From an uncultured Caryophanales bacterium (GTDB lineage: Bacteria > Bacillota_I > Bacilli_A > RFN20 > CAG-826): a stretch of 32,074 nucleotides of DNA. Below the pieces are notes generated by a model, which was not told the origin of the DNA, searched no databases, and saw only the letters and a list, made by a program, of their open reading frames with translations. The stretch lies in NCBI GenBank assembly GCA_946612115.1, contig CAMOEI010000001.1, positions 194,936 to 227,009 of the forward strand, written 5' to 3'. This document shows positions 8,876 through 18,594 of the stretch, in pieces; the first letter of the stretch is position 1; every line of letters begins with the position of its first letter. A program made the translations under genes and the position numbers.

Positions 8876-9586
8876 TTATAACAAGCAGTCAAAAGACTGT
8901 AGATCTGCACCATTAACATCTAACATGAAGCGTTTCATCTTCATTAAGACACTAATCTTATCTTCTTTAGTGAATCTATCATCCCACTCGTTAAAATAAT
9001 CGTTAACGGAGAAGATGTATCTAACAAACTTTAGTTGGTTAGGAGTTAAATCTCTTTCAATCGTATCATCTAGACAATTTCGGCAGACAAACCCACCTTC
9101 GGTCATATCAAAGGCAACGATGTCTTTTTTGCTACCACATCTAACGCATTTATCGACAACAAATTCCATTCCTGCCTTTTTAAGGCAACGAGCAAAATAT
9201 ACCGCTACACAGGACAATTTATCTTTCACACTTCGTAAAGAAGCAAGCGCGGATTCTAGCTCATCAAATAGAATTGGCCTTTCATCCTCTTCGACTGCGT
9301 TAAGGGTGATGTCCGCTAAATTTGCGATTCCAGATAAATAATCAAATCCATCATTTCCATTTAATGGAGATGAAATAATCTTCGCTTCTTTTAGGACAGG
9401 GTATTTATATTTACCTTCGATTAGTTCGATGTCGGCGAATGTCAAAATATTGTTCATCCACACATATGGGCTTTTTGGATCTTGCCCATTTTTAACTTTG
9501 AATGAAATTGAGCGATCTTCGCATATCGCTGTATAAATTAAATCTTTCTCTCGATACTTCGAGATTTTTAATATGATTGCTTTCAT
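8876..9586 (-). CDS. recO: DNA repair protein RecO
   Basis: Recombination mediator of the RecFOR pathway; it loads RecA onto SSB-coated single-stranded DNA. The 236-residue protein has an N-terminal OB-fold region (ILKISKYREKDLIYTAICED) and, in the C-terminal half, a four-cysteine zinc site CVRCG and FVCRNC spaced as in Bacillota RecO. FARCLKKAGMEF is the typical segment just before it. Its start overlaps the era stop as TAATG and there is no ribosome site of its own, so translation is probably coupled to era. The era-recO pair is conserved across Bacillota. Confidence 0.93.
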   Translation of the reverse strand: MKAIILKISKYREKDLIYTAICEDRSISFKVKNGQDPKSPYVWMNNILTFADIELIEGKYKYPVLKEAKIISSPLNGNDGFDYLSGIANLADITLNAVEEDERPILFDELESALASLRSVKDKLSCVAVYFARCLKKAGMEFVVDKCVRCGSKKDIVAFDMTEGGFVCRNCLDDTIERDLTPNQLKFVRYIFSVNDYFNEWDDRFTKEDKISVLMKMKRFMLDVNGADLQSFDCLL

Positions 9587-10473
9587 TAATTTGCTTTGTA
9601 TTTATATCCGTAAGCTTGGAGAAGATTGTCATCGTTTCTCCAATTTTCTCTAACTTTTACTTCTATAGAGAGGTCAACTGGCTTACCTAATAGCTTTGCT
9701 ATATCATGAGTAGAACGCTCACGAATGGTCTTAATCGTCCTTCCGTTAGCGCCGATAATAATTCCTTTTTGAGAAGCTTTTTCAACGATGATGCTTGCGA
9801 TAATCTCCACTGGTTCACTCTCCCATTCAATGTTATGAACGTAAATAGCGACGCAGTGAGGAACTTCGTCTCGAAGCATTTTTAAAAGCTTTTCACGAAT
9901 GATTTCTTTGATTTGGAAAACATTATCTTTATCAGTTATCTCCCCTTCAGGATAATATTCTGGGCCTTCTGGGAGGAGTTTTTTGACTAATTCGATTAAA
10001 GAGTCAATATTGAACTTTTCGCTTGCCACAAGGTCAATAAACTCGCTTTGTGGGAATTTTTGACGATAAATCTTTTTAAGCTCTTCAGCTTTGTCTATTC
10101 TAGTGAGATCAATTTTGTTAAAAGCAATAACTAAAGGAGCGCTATTAATATCGAGGTGTTCGAGCAAGAAATCATCTCCTACCCCGTAAGGGCGAGAAGA
10201 ATCGACCACAAGGATATTAACATCCGCACTATGGGCGCTAGAAAAAGCCATATTGTTCATTTCAACACCTAGTTGAGCGTGAGGTTTATGTATACCTGGA
10301 GTGTCGATAAAAATAATTTGGCTATCTTCGTCTCGATAAATGCCTTTAATTGTGTTCCTGGTCGTTTGACTTTTGTCGGTAACAATCGCCACTTTTTTAT
10401 TAAGTATGGCGTTTAAAATGGTCGATTTACCAACGTTAGGATGACCTAAAAGAGTGACAAAACCTGATTTCAT
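9586..10473 (-). CDS. era: GTPase Era
   Basis: Essential GTPase that binds 16S rRNA near the 3' end and assists 30S subunit maturation. The 295-residue protein has all G motifs: GHPNVGKST (G1), the TTRNTI switch (G2), DTPGIHKP (G3), NKID (G4) and the region around ASEKFN (G5). A C-terminal KH domain with IIIGANGRTIKTIRE follows. Length is typical. The start is 7 bases after the cdd stop with no recognisable Shine-Dalgarno sequence, so re-initiation after cdd is likely. The order ybeY-cdd-era-recO is conserved in Bacilli, though dgkA, usually next to ybeY, is missing here. Confidence 0.97.
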   Translation of the reverse strand: MKSGFVTLLGHPNVGKSTILNAILNKKVAIVTDKSQTTRNTIKGIYRDEDSQIIFIDTPGIHKPHAQLGVEMNNMAFSSAHSADVNILVVDSSRPYGVGDDFLLEHLDINSAPLVIAFNKIDLTRIDKAEELKKIYRQKFPQSEFIDLVASEKFNIDSLIELVKKLLPEGPEYYPEGEITDKDNVFQIKEIIREKLLKMLRDEVPHCVAIYVHNIEWESEPVEIIASIIVEKASQKGIIIGANGRTIKTIRERSTHDIAKLLGKPVDLSIEVKVRENWRNDDNLLQAYGYKYKAN

Positions 10474-10480
10474 AAAATAA

Positions 10481-10882
10481 TTATTTTAAATCGTCAGCAG
10501 AGAACGCAAATGGAAGTAATTCTTCAACATTTGTTTCTTTGAAATCTCCCTTTAAATTTGTCATATAGATTGGAGCAGATTTTGGAAAAAGTTCGCTGAT
10601 AACTTGGCGGCACGCTCCACAAGGAGAACAAGGTTCATCAGTATCAGCAGATAAGGCTAAAGCGACAAAATCTTCCTTTTTATAACCGTTCATCATCGCA
10701 TTATATAATGCGTTTCTTTCAGCACACATACATAATGGATAAGATGAATTTTCCACATTAGCGCCTAAAAATACTTTTCCATCTTTAGTTAATAAAGCGG
10801 CGCCAACTGCAAAACGGCTATATGGTGAATAAGATAAGCCTCTAGCTTTTTTAGCCTGTTCAATTAATTTTTCTTTTTCCAT
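10481..10882 (-). CDS. cdd: Cytidine deaminase
   Basis: Zinc hydrolase of pyrimidine salvage, deaminating cytidine and deoxycytidine to uridine and deoxyuridine. The 133-residue protein is the small homotetrameric type. SPYSRFAVGAALL forms the substrate loop, NVENSSYPLCMCAERNA contains the zinc-ligating cysteine and catalytic glutamate (CAE), and SPCGACRQVISEL supplies the other two zinc cysteines. Its ribosome site GGAG is 7 bases from the ATG. It begins 2 bases after ybeY ends and precedes era, the usual arrangement. Confidence 0.96.
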   Translation of the reverse strand: MEKEKLIEQAKKARGLSYSPYSRFAVGAALLTKDGKVFLGANVENSSYPLCMCAERNALYNAMMNGYKKEDFVALALSADTDEPCSPCGACRQVISELFPKSAPIYMTNLKGDFKETNVEELLPFAFSADDLK

Positions 10883-10884
10883 AG

Positions 10885-11340
10885 TTACACTCCTACCTTT
10901 GTTAAGATTTTATCTTGAAGTTCAAACATTACTTTTTCATCTTCTTCATTCATGTGGTCGAAACCGAGCAAGTGAAGAAGACCATGCGTAAATAAAAACT
11001 GTAATTCTCGATCTAAACTATGTCCATATTCCTCTGCTTGCTCTTTAGCTTTATCGACGGAGATATAAATATCTCCTAACGCCACCATCGACTTAGAATG
11101 TAAGAGTTTTTCTCTATTTGGGTCATTATCCAAAAAAGCAAAACTAATCACATCTGTTGGACGGTCAATATTACGATATTTCTTGTTGATCTTGTGAATG
11201 TATTTATTGTCAACAAAACTCGCAGAGACAATCGGTTCAAATTCATACTGTAAGGTCTTTAAAGCAACCTCCATGATTTTGAGGTATTTCCTTTCATATT
11301 CTTCAAAACCCTCATATTTAGAATCGAAATCTAGTTCCAT
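10885..11340 (-). CDS. ybeY: Endoribonuclease YbeY (rRNA maturation factor)
   Basis: Zinc-dependent single-strand endoribonuclease needed for 16S rRNA 3'-end processing and ribosome quality control. The 151-residue protein begins MELDFDSKY, a typical YbeY opening. It has the conserved INKKYRNIDRPTDVISFAF segment and the metal motif HGLLHLLGFDH (three histidines in H-x3-H-x5-H spacing). The start at 11340 has no clear Shine-Dalgarno sequence. The next in-frame ATG (MEVALK) would remove the conserved N-terminal strand, so I keep the long form. It follows the C39 membrane-protein gene by 28 bases that contain a 7-base inverted repeat. Confidence 0.95.
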   Translation of the reverse strand: MELDFDSKYEGFEEYERKYLKIMEVALKTLQYEFEPIVSASFVDNKYIHKINKKYRNIDRPTDVISFAFLDNDPNREKLLHSKSMVALGDIYISVDKAKEQAEEYGHSLDRELQFLFTHGLLHLLGFDHMNEEDEKVMFELQDKILTKVGV

Positions 11341-11343
11341 ATC

Positions 11344-11365
11344 AATTATCTTAACATAGATAATT
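11344..11365. repeat. Short inverted repeat between the C39 gene and ybeY
   Basis: AATTATC and GATAATT are separated by 8 bases. The repeat is AT-only apart from one pair and is not followed by a T tract on the minus strand, so it is a poor terminator candidate. It fills most of the gap between the two genes. Confidence 0.25.
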
Positions 11366-11368
11366 AGT

Positions 11369-12616
11369 TCATTCTATTGATTTGTGATTCTCATCGATGA
11401 TAAATTCATCGATTGAGTTCACTAATTTCGACTTATGATAATCGTATTCCTCCATTTCTTTTGAATAGGAGAAAAGTTTAGTGAAGTTGCCCTTTAGCAA
11501 AGTTGCGATACATGCAAAGAAAATTACATAAGTAATATCGACAAGTCCTTTTAGACTCATGGTGAGTAAACTCACCAATAAGACAACTCCAATTTCAACA
11601 TAAGTTAAGGCATTTCTACCTAGTGCAAGATTATAGGCGAGTTCATGAGCCTCATCTGTCTTGCATTTGAATTGAAAATCATTCTTTACGTCATTAATTT
11701 CATTTTCAATCTGCACTATTTTTGTGTTTGCTTCTTCAAAATATGGTGAATAGAAGAATGCTTCAACAAAGGCGAACAAAAGCGGAATCAAAATATAGAT
11801 TAAGTTTCTAAGCTCGTTAGTAAGCAAAATCATAATCATAAATACCGAGACGAGTGTGTAGTAGATAAAATTTGGGAGTATAGATAAAGACACTCGTCGA
11901 TATTTCTCAATGTTTTCATATATTTCTCTATAAGAGAATTTAATAGTTAGGAACTTTCTAGAATAAATAATTGTATCCATTCGTTTCATCGCTTTCACTA
12001 ACGCTGCTCGATAGATGATTTCAAAAATCAAAAATCCAGCTAATAAACCGATAGGAATATATAGCGGATAAGACTCAGTTAAGAAATAAGTACCCGCTAA
12101 TAAAGACACTCCACTAAGAGTTTGTAAAATTGGCAAAACAACCTTATCTTTTTTGGCAATATAATCAGGAAAAGTGATTGGACATTTTGTTTTAACAAAA
12201 TTTTCCACCAAAATCACATTTCCGCTCCACATTTTCACAAACGTCTCAATCGGTTCTTTTTTGTGCCCGAGCGCAGGATCAAAATAATATACTTTGTTAT
12301 GCGCGACTTTCTTAATAATGACGCTATGGAGTTGACCTTTCTTAACTTTGATGTTTGTTAATAACGGCCAACATTTCTTGTTTTTGACAACCTCATGAAA
12401 ATTGTCTGGTTTGACCCCTATCGCTTCTACATTGTAAGATCGCGCTATTTCAACAATGTCTTTAAAACTGTAGCACTTTGTTTGATCACCGGGCAAATAA
12501 AGATACTTGCGGTCTTTGTGTAGATGTGCGAGAAGGATTTTTAAGCAGGTGAACGCACAGTCAGATTCACCTAATTGGGATATAAAATACATATGCCTCC
12601 ATTCTGAGAGAAACAT
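11369..12616 (-). CDS. C39-peptidase membrane protein resembling a peptide exporter without ATPase
   Basis: 415 residues, unnamed. Residues 9-125 form a C39 cysteine-peptidase domain of the kind that cleaves double-glycine leaders in peptidase-containing ABC exporters: oxyanion Gln14 and Cys20 in QLGESDCAFTCLKILL, His97 in GQLHSVII, and Asp113 in YYFDPALG. The full catalytic set is present. About six hydrophobic segments follow (roughly 155-175, 182-202, 240-262, 267-285, 325-344 and 348-367), as in an ABC-exporter membrane half, but the protein stops where the nucleotide-binding domain should begin; there is no Walker A or ABC signature here or in the neighbours. I chose the ATG at 12616 because GAGAGGA lies 5 bases upstream. 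An ATG at 12592, with GGAGG only 3 bases away, is possible, and an upstream TTG-type extension into dnaJ is not. Terminators and spacing suggest its own transcript. Substrate unknown. Confidence 0.78.
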   Translation of the reverse strand: MFLSEWRHMYFISQLGESDCAFTCLKILLAHLHKDRKYLYLPGDQTKCYSFKDIVEIARSYNVEAIGVKPDNFHEVVKNKKCWPLLTNIKVKKGQLHSVIIKKVAHNKVYYFDPALGHKKEPIETFVKMWSGNVILVENFVKTKCPITFPDYIAKKDKVVLPILQTLSGVSLLAGTYFLTESYPLYIPIGLLAGFLIFEIIYRAALVKAMKRMDTIIYSRKFLTIKFSYREIYENIEKYRRVSLSILPNFIYYTLVSVFMIMILLTNELRNLIYILIPLLFAFVEAFFYSPYFEEANTKIVQIENEINDVKNDFQFKCKTDEAHELAYNLALGRNALTYVEIGVVLLVSLLTMSLKGLVDITYVIFFACIATLLKGNFTKLFSYSKEMEEYDYHKSKLVNSIDEFIIDENHKSIE

Positions 12617-12621
12617 AAAAG

Positions 12622-12628
12622 TCCTCTC
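12622..12628 (-). promoter_or_regulatory. Ribosome site deciding the C39 gene start
   Basis: GAGAGGA sits 5 bases before the ATG at 12616. The alternative ATG at 12592 has GGAGG only 3 bases away, which is close for efficient initiation. Confidence 0.5.
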
Positions 12629-12638
12629 ATATATATAT

Positions 12639-12657
12639 GGAAATACATAGTATTTCC
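12639..12657. promoter_or_regulatory. Perfect 8-base inverted repeat upstream of the C39 gene
   Basis: GGAAATAC, a 3-base spacer and GTATTTCC form a perfect inverted repeat about 23 bases upstream of the chosen start. The centre contains TACTAT on the minus strand, a weak -10 candidate without a convincing -35. It could be an operator over the promoter or a 5' UTR hairpin. Confidence 0.35.
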
Positions 12658-12705
12658 TAGGGCACTTTTCAGAAAAATTTAAAAAATTTCTTAAAATATT
12701 TTTAT

Positions 12706-12733
12706 GAAAAAAGAAAAAGACCCAAAGGGTCTT
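12706..12733 (-). terminator. Intrinsic terminator after dnaJ
   Basis: On the minus strand AAGACCC, loop TTT and GGGTCTT (12717-12733) are followed at once by TTTCTTTTTT. The hairpin begins inside the dnaJ stop codon. It ends the hrcA-grpE-dnaK-dnaJ transcript and separates it from the C39 gene. The purine-rich opposite side makes it partly bidirectional. Confidence 0.85.
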
Positions 12734-13865
12734 ATTTTTTGAAGAATTTTTTGAACTTCTCAAACGGTGAATCGCCGGCTTTCGTATTTGCGCGGTATTG
12801 TTCGAGAGCTTCTTTTTGCTTTTTGGACAAGCTAGTCGGACTCTTGATTAGTAAGTGGACATATTGATCTCCTGGCTTACCAGTTCTTAAATCTTTAATA
12901 CCTTGTCCCTTCATTCTAAGGATTTGTCCTGGTTGAGTTCCTTCTGGGATGGTGAGAATCATCTCTCCATAGACAGTTGGCACTTCAATTTTGGTTCCAA
13001 GAATTGCATCGACAAAGTCGATTGGGACTTCAAGATGGATATCGTTTTTATCTCTTTGGAAGAATTGATGTGGCTTGACACTGATTTCAACATATAAGTC
13101 TCCATGTCCTCCACCGTTTTGTCCAGCTCCTCCATAACCTTGGAGTCTAATTTGTTGACCGCTGGCAATTCCAACTGGAATATGAATCTTCGTGGTCTTC
13201 TTTACGCGGTGAGTGCCGCTTCCTCCACAGGCAGAACATTTCTTTGAAATGATTTTGCCTTTTCCTCCACATGTTGGACAGACGACTTCGGTATCGACAA
13301 CTCCGAATAAGCTTCTTTGTTGTCTGGTAACTGAGCCTCTTCCTCCACAGGCGGTACAAGTTGAAATGTCGCTAGGAGATTCCGCACCGGTTCCGTGACA
13401 ATGTGGACATTCTTCATCAAAATCAAATGATATTTCTTGATCCTTTCCGTTGACGACATCCATGAAATCAACACGTAATTTCATTAAGACATCATCGCCT
13501 CTAATTGGACCAGTTCTTCTTCTGGTGGATCTAGCTCCTCCTCCAAAGAATTGTGAGAAGATATCTCCTAAATTGATGTCTTCTCCACCGAATCCTCCTC
13601 CAAAGCCGCTGAATGGATTACCTCCAGCTGGGCCTCCTCCGGTTTGTTCAAATGCAGCATGACCAAATTGGTCATAAGCGCTACGCTTTTGATCATCGTA
13701 GAGAATATCATAGGCTTCTTGAACTTCTTTAAATTTAGCTTCATCCCCAGTTTCTTTATTATCTGGGTGATATTTCTTAGCCAATTTACGGTAAGCAGAT
13801 TTTATTTCATCTTTTGATGCACTTTTATTAACACCAAGGACTTCATAGTAATCTCTTTTGGCCAT
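12732..13865 (-). CDS. dnaJ: Chaperone DnaJ (Hsp40)
   Basis: Co-chaperone that delivers unfolded clients to DnaK and stimulates its ATPase. The 377-residue protein is a full type I DnaJ: J domain (1-70, with KKYHPDNK containing HPD), Gly/Phe-rich linker (about 74-110), and a zinc domain with four CxxCxGxG repeats (CPHCHGTG, CTACGGRG, CPTCGGKG, CSACGGSG). C-terminal client-binding domains follow (about 210-345). The ribosome site AAGGA is 6 bases before the ATG. It is the last gene of the heat-shock operon; a strong mRNA hairpin precedes it and a terminator follows immediately. Confidence 0.97.
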   Translation of the reverse strand: MAKRDYYEVLGVNKSASKDEIKSAYRKLAKKYHPDNKETGDEAKFKEVQEAYDILYDDQKRSAYDQFGHAAFEQTGGGPAGGNPFSGFGGGFGGEDINLGDIFSQFFGGGARSTRRRTGPIRGDDVLMKLRVDFMDVVNGKDQEISFDFDEECPHCHGTGAESPSDISTCTACGGRGSVTRQQRSLFGVVDTEVVCPTCGGKGKIISKKCSACGGSGTHRVKKTTKIHIPVGIASGQQIRLQGYGGAGQNGGGHGDLYVEISVKPHQFFQRDKNDIHLEVPIDFVDAILGTKIEVPTVYGEMILTIPEGTQPGQILRMKGQGIKDLRTGKPGDQYVHLLIKSPTSLSKKQKEALEQYRANTKAGDSPFEKFKKFFKK

Positions 13866-13879
13866 ACTTTTTCCTTTCT

Positions 13880-13917
13880 ATTCCAACTAAAGAGGGCATT
13901 AGCCCTCCTTATGGAAT
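13880..13917 (-). promoter_or_regulatory. Large intercistronic hairpin between dnaK and dnaJ
   Basis: On the minus-strand RNA, ATTCCA pairs with TGGAAT. Inside a small internal loop, AAGGAGGGC pairs with GCCCTCTTT (nine pairs including one G-U) around a TAAT loop. There is no T tract behind it, only the dnaJ ribosome site. It is more likely an mRNA processing, stability or partial read-through element than a full terminator. Confidence 0.65.
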
Positions 13918-13930
13918 TTGTAATAGTTAA

Positions 13931-16311
<2,381 letters not shown>

Positions 16312-16325
<14 letters not shown>

Positions 16326-17346
16326 TCTCATTACCTCCTTTATCTCCGAAATATTTCTCTAATTCATCTGCGAGGATTTCAAGTGCGCTTAAGGCTTTGT
16401 CATAATCCATTCTTTTTGGACCGACTAAGGTAATTACACTATTGCCCTCATCACCAATTCTTACTTTAGTAGAGACCATCGCAACATCAGGGTTATTTTC
16501 AACATCACCAATGTTAACTTTGGTCACTCTTGGACCGTCGATTTCAAATTCTGATCCTTTTAGTAGTGATGCGTTGTCGAGTAATTTTATTACTCTTTGT
16601 AACGCTTCTGCATCATTTTTGAATTCTGGATGAGAGAACAATTCTTCTTTTCCATATAGGCTAAGACGATCTCCGGCAAATCTAACGAGCGTTTCTAATA
16701 ATGCCTTATAGACAACATCATGAGAGACAACGTAATCCGCCATAATAGGTTTAATCGCTTCCATCTTATCGATTAATTCGGTAACTGGGGTTCCAACTAA
16801 TCTCTTATTCATCAAATCGACACATTTGACCAAATCATCACGTTTAATCGATTCGGATAAGATGAAGGTTTTATTTTCAACGTATCCTTTATCGGTAACA
16901 AAGACCGCTGTTATGGTGTTATCACTAATTGGGATAAGTTGCACCGAGGCAAGCTTTTCAGTTTCTTCTTCAGTAGTAACCACGCTGACTAAGTTAGTCA
17001 TGTGAGATATAATCTCACAACTTTGTTTGATTACTTCCTCAACACTTTTGACTTGATCTGAGAAGACACTTTGGAGTGAATATCTGAATTGTTCATCTAA
17101 GTTGTTATTTCTTAGATGTTCGCAATAATATTCATATCCTTTAGTAGAAGGAACACGTCCTGCGCTTGTATGAGGCTTTTCGAGATATCCCATCTTTTCA
17201 AGAGCGAACATTTCATTTCTAATAGTTGCGCTGCTATAAGGAAGACCATATTCTTCAATTAAGGTATGACTTCCAACTGGTTCAGCGTTTTTGATGAAAT
17301 ACTCAACAACATATTTCAAGATTGTTTCGCTTCTAGTTAACGCCAT
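16312..17346 (-). CDS. hrcA: Heat-inducible transcription repressor HrcA
   Basis: Represses class I heat-shock genes by binding CIRCE operators; the GroE chaperonin helps keep it active. The 344-residue protein has an N-terminal winged helix (RSETILKYVVEYFIKNAEPVG, then SSATIRNEMFALEKMGYLEKPHTSAGRVPSTKGYEYY, which is diagnostic) and a GAF-like dimer domain with VQLIPISDNTITAVFVTD. The C-terminal part includes VSTKVRIGDEGNSVITLVGPKRMDYDKA. AAGGAGG is 7 bases upstream of the ATG. Two CIRCE-like sites and a near-perfect promoter lie immediately upstream, so it controls its own operon. Confidence 0.97.
16334..16340 (-). promoter_or_regulatory. grpE ribosome binding site inside hrcA
   Basis: AAGGAGG on the minus strand lies within the last hrcA codons, 8 bases from the ATG at 16325 and 2 bases from the ATG at 16331. 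This spacing picks the downstream ATG as the grpE start. Confidence 0.75.
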
Positions 17347-17361
17347 GATTGATCCTCCTTT

Positions 17362-17388
17362 TTAGCACTCACTTTTCCCAAGTGCTAA
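17362..17388. promoter_or_regulatory. CIRCE operator 1 (HrcA binding site)
   Basis: TTAGCACTC, nine bases, then AAGTGCTAA: one mismatch from the consensus TTAGCACTC-N9-GAGTGCTAA. It starts just downstream of the hrcA -10 box, covering the expected transcription start and 5' UTR. Confidence 0.95.
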
Positions 17389-17392
17389 TCTA

Positions 17393-17420
17393 ATTATAGT
17401 CTAAGTGTTAGCACTGTCAA
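17393..17420 (-). promoter_or_regulatory. hrcA operon sigma-A promoter
   Basis: On the minus strand a perfect TTGACA (17415-17420), a 16-base spacer and a perfect TATAAT (17393-17398). Transcription should start near 17386. Both flanks are occupied by CIRCE sites, and the -35 box overlaps the upstream one. Confidence 0.93.
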
Positions 17421-17434
17421 CAAAAAAGTGCTAA
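17408..17434. promoter_or_regulatory. CIRCE-like operator 2, overlapping the -35 box
   Basis: TTAGCACTG, nine bases, then AAGTGCTAA: two mismatches from the CIRCE consensus with the exact N9 spacing. It covers the hrcA promoter -35 hexamer, so HrcA binding here would block polymerase directly. Confidence 0.85.
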
Positions 17435-17460
17435 AAATAAAAAATTACCTTTTAGGTAAC
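17435..17460 (-). terminator. Intrinsic terminator after hemW
   Basis: On the minus strand TTACCT, loop AAA and AGGTAA (17445-17459), plus a G-U pair at the base, are followed by TTTTTATTTTT. The stem is short but the T tract is good. It separates the hemW transcript from the hrcA promoter. Confidence 0.65.
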
Positions 17461-17490
17461 ATTTTAAAATGATAGGAGATTTTTCAATAA

Positions 17491-18594
17491 TTAGTCGATT
17501 AAATCAAGCAAAATTTGATCCAAAATCATCATTCCATCAAAGGTTGGTTTAAGACATTCACCTTCAATATATAGATGTCTAGAATCAATATATGAATTAA
17601 TCTTTTCTTCTTTTTCTTTGAATAAATCCTTATTAAATTTATTTTTAAACGATTTTAGATTAAGGCCGTCCGCTAATCTAAGGTTAAGCATTATTTGATA
17701 TGTGATTTCATCTTTAGATGTTATTTTTTCGCTTTCACCTTGAAAATTACCCTTGAGGTATTCCTGAAAATTAGAACTATTTTGATAGCGAATATCACCA
17801 ATATATCCACTAGCGGCATAGCCGATTCCATAATAATGCTCATTTAACCAGTACGTCATGTTGTGCTTACTCTCATAGCCCGCTATTGCCCAGTTACTCA
17901 CCTCATAATGGCGATATCCTGCCTTTTCTAGTAACTGATTGACCATTTTATAGTTTTCATATGAAAAATCGCTATCAGGCTCTTTTATTTCATTTAAATA
18001 GAACACTGTGTGTGGATGAACGGTTAATGAATAACAAGAAATATGTTTTGGATTTAAAGAAATGATATTTGTGACATCTTGTTCAAGCATCTTTTTTGTA
18101 ACGTTAGGTAAACCTAAAATCAAATCTAGATTAATGTTATCAATTCCATTTTCTCTTAATAACTCCACTGCTTTTTTAACATCCAAAAAAGTATGATGGC
18201 GGTTGATTGACTTAAGAATTTGATCATTTGTGGATTCAACACCGATGGAAACTCTATTAACCCCATATTTCTTCATCATCTTAATTTTATTAAGAGTTAG
18301 TGATTCAGGATTACATTCTATAGTGTATTCTTCTACGCCTTTAGTGAACGAATAGACCATTTTAAGTAGTTCTTCAAATAAATCGTCATCTAAAGAAGTT
18401 GGAGTTCCTCCACCAATATAGATTGTTTTTAGAGTCCCGATTTGTCGATATTCGAATTCTTTTTTTAGTGCTTTTAAGTAATCAACTCCGAAATTACGAA
18501 AATACTGCAACTTTGGAAAGTCGCAGTAATCACATAATGATTCACAAAAAGGTATGTGAATATATAAAGATTTTATATCTTTAATCTTCTTCAT
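17491..18594 (-). CDS. hemW: Radical SAM heme chaperone HemW (HemN-like)
   Basis: Radical SAM protein related to oxygen-independent coproporphyrinogen oxidase. HemW members bind heme and are thought to insert it into target proteins and not to oxidise coproporphyrinogen. The 4Fe-4S motif is CESLCDYCDF, a Cx3Cx2C with phenylalanine where true HemN has a fourth cysteine, which favours HemW. Other marks are IYIGGGTPTSL, EYTIECNPESL, GVNRVSIGVES, NLDLILGLP and GYRHYEVSNWA. I take the ATG at 18594 (367 residues). A TTG at 18609 is also in frame, and neither has a strong ribosome site. It overlaps the preceding small-protein gene by 14 bases. lepA-hemW-hrcA is the standard Bacillota order, here interrupted by two genes. 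Confidence 0.9.
   Translation of the reverse strand: MKKIKDIKSLYIHIPFCESLCDYCDFPKLQYFRNFGVDYLKALKKEFEYRQIGTLKTIYIGGGTPTSLDDDLFEELLKMVYSFTKGVEEYTIECNPESLTLNKIKMMKKYGVNRVSIGVESTNDQILKSINRHHTFLDVKKAVELLRENGIDNINLDLILGLPNVTKKMLEQDVTNIISLNPKHISCYSLTVHPHTVFYLNEIKEPDSDFSYENYKMVNQLLEKAGYRHYEVSNWAIAGYESKHNMTYWLNEHYYGIGYAASGYIGDIRYQNSSNFQEYLKGNFQGESEKITSKDEITYQIMLNLRLADGLNLKSFKNKFNKDLFKEKEEKINSYIDSRHLYIEGECLKPTFDGMMILDQILLDLID

Noticed and set aside
9015-9341. 108-codon open frame antisense to recO
   Set aside because: Ser/Thr-rich composition without a motif, fully covered by recO including its zinc-site codons; a shadow frame.
12617-12763. N-terminal extension of the C39 membrane protein into the end of dnaJ
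   Set aside because: The extra 49 residues cross the dnaJ terminator hairpin, have no family resemblance and no ribosome site; a good site exists at 12622-12628 for the shorter form.
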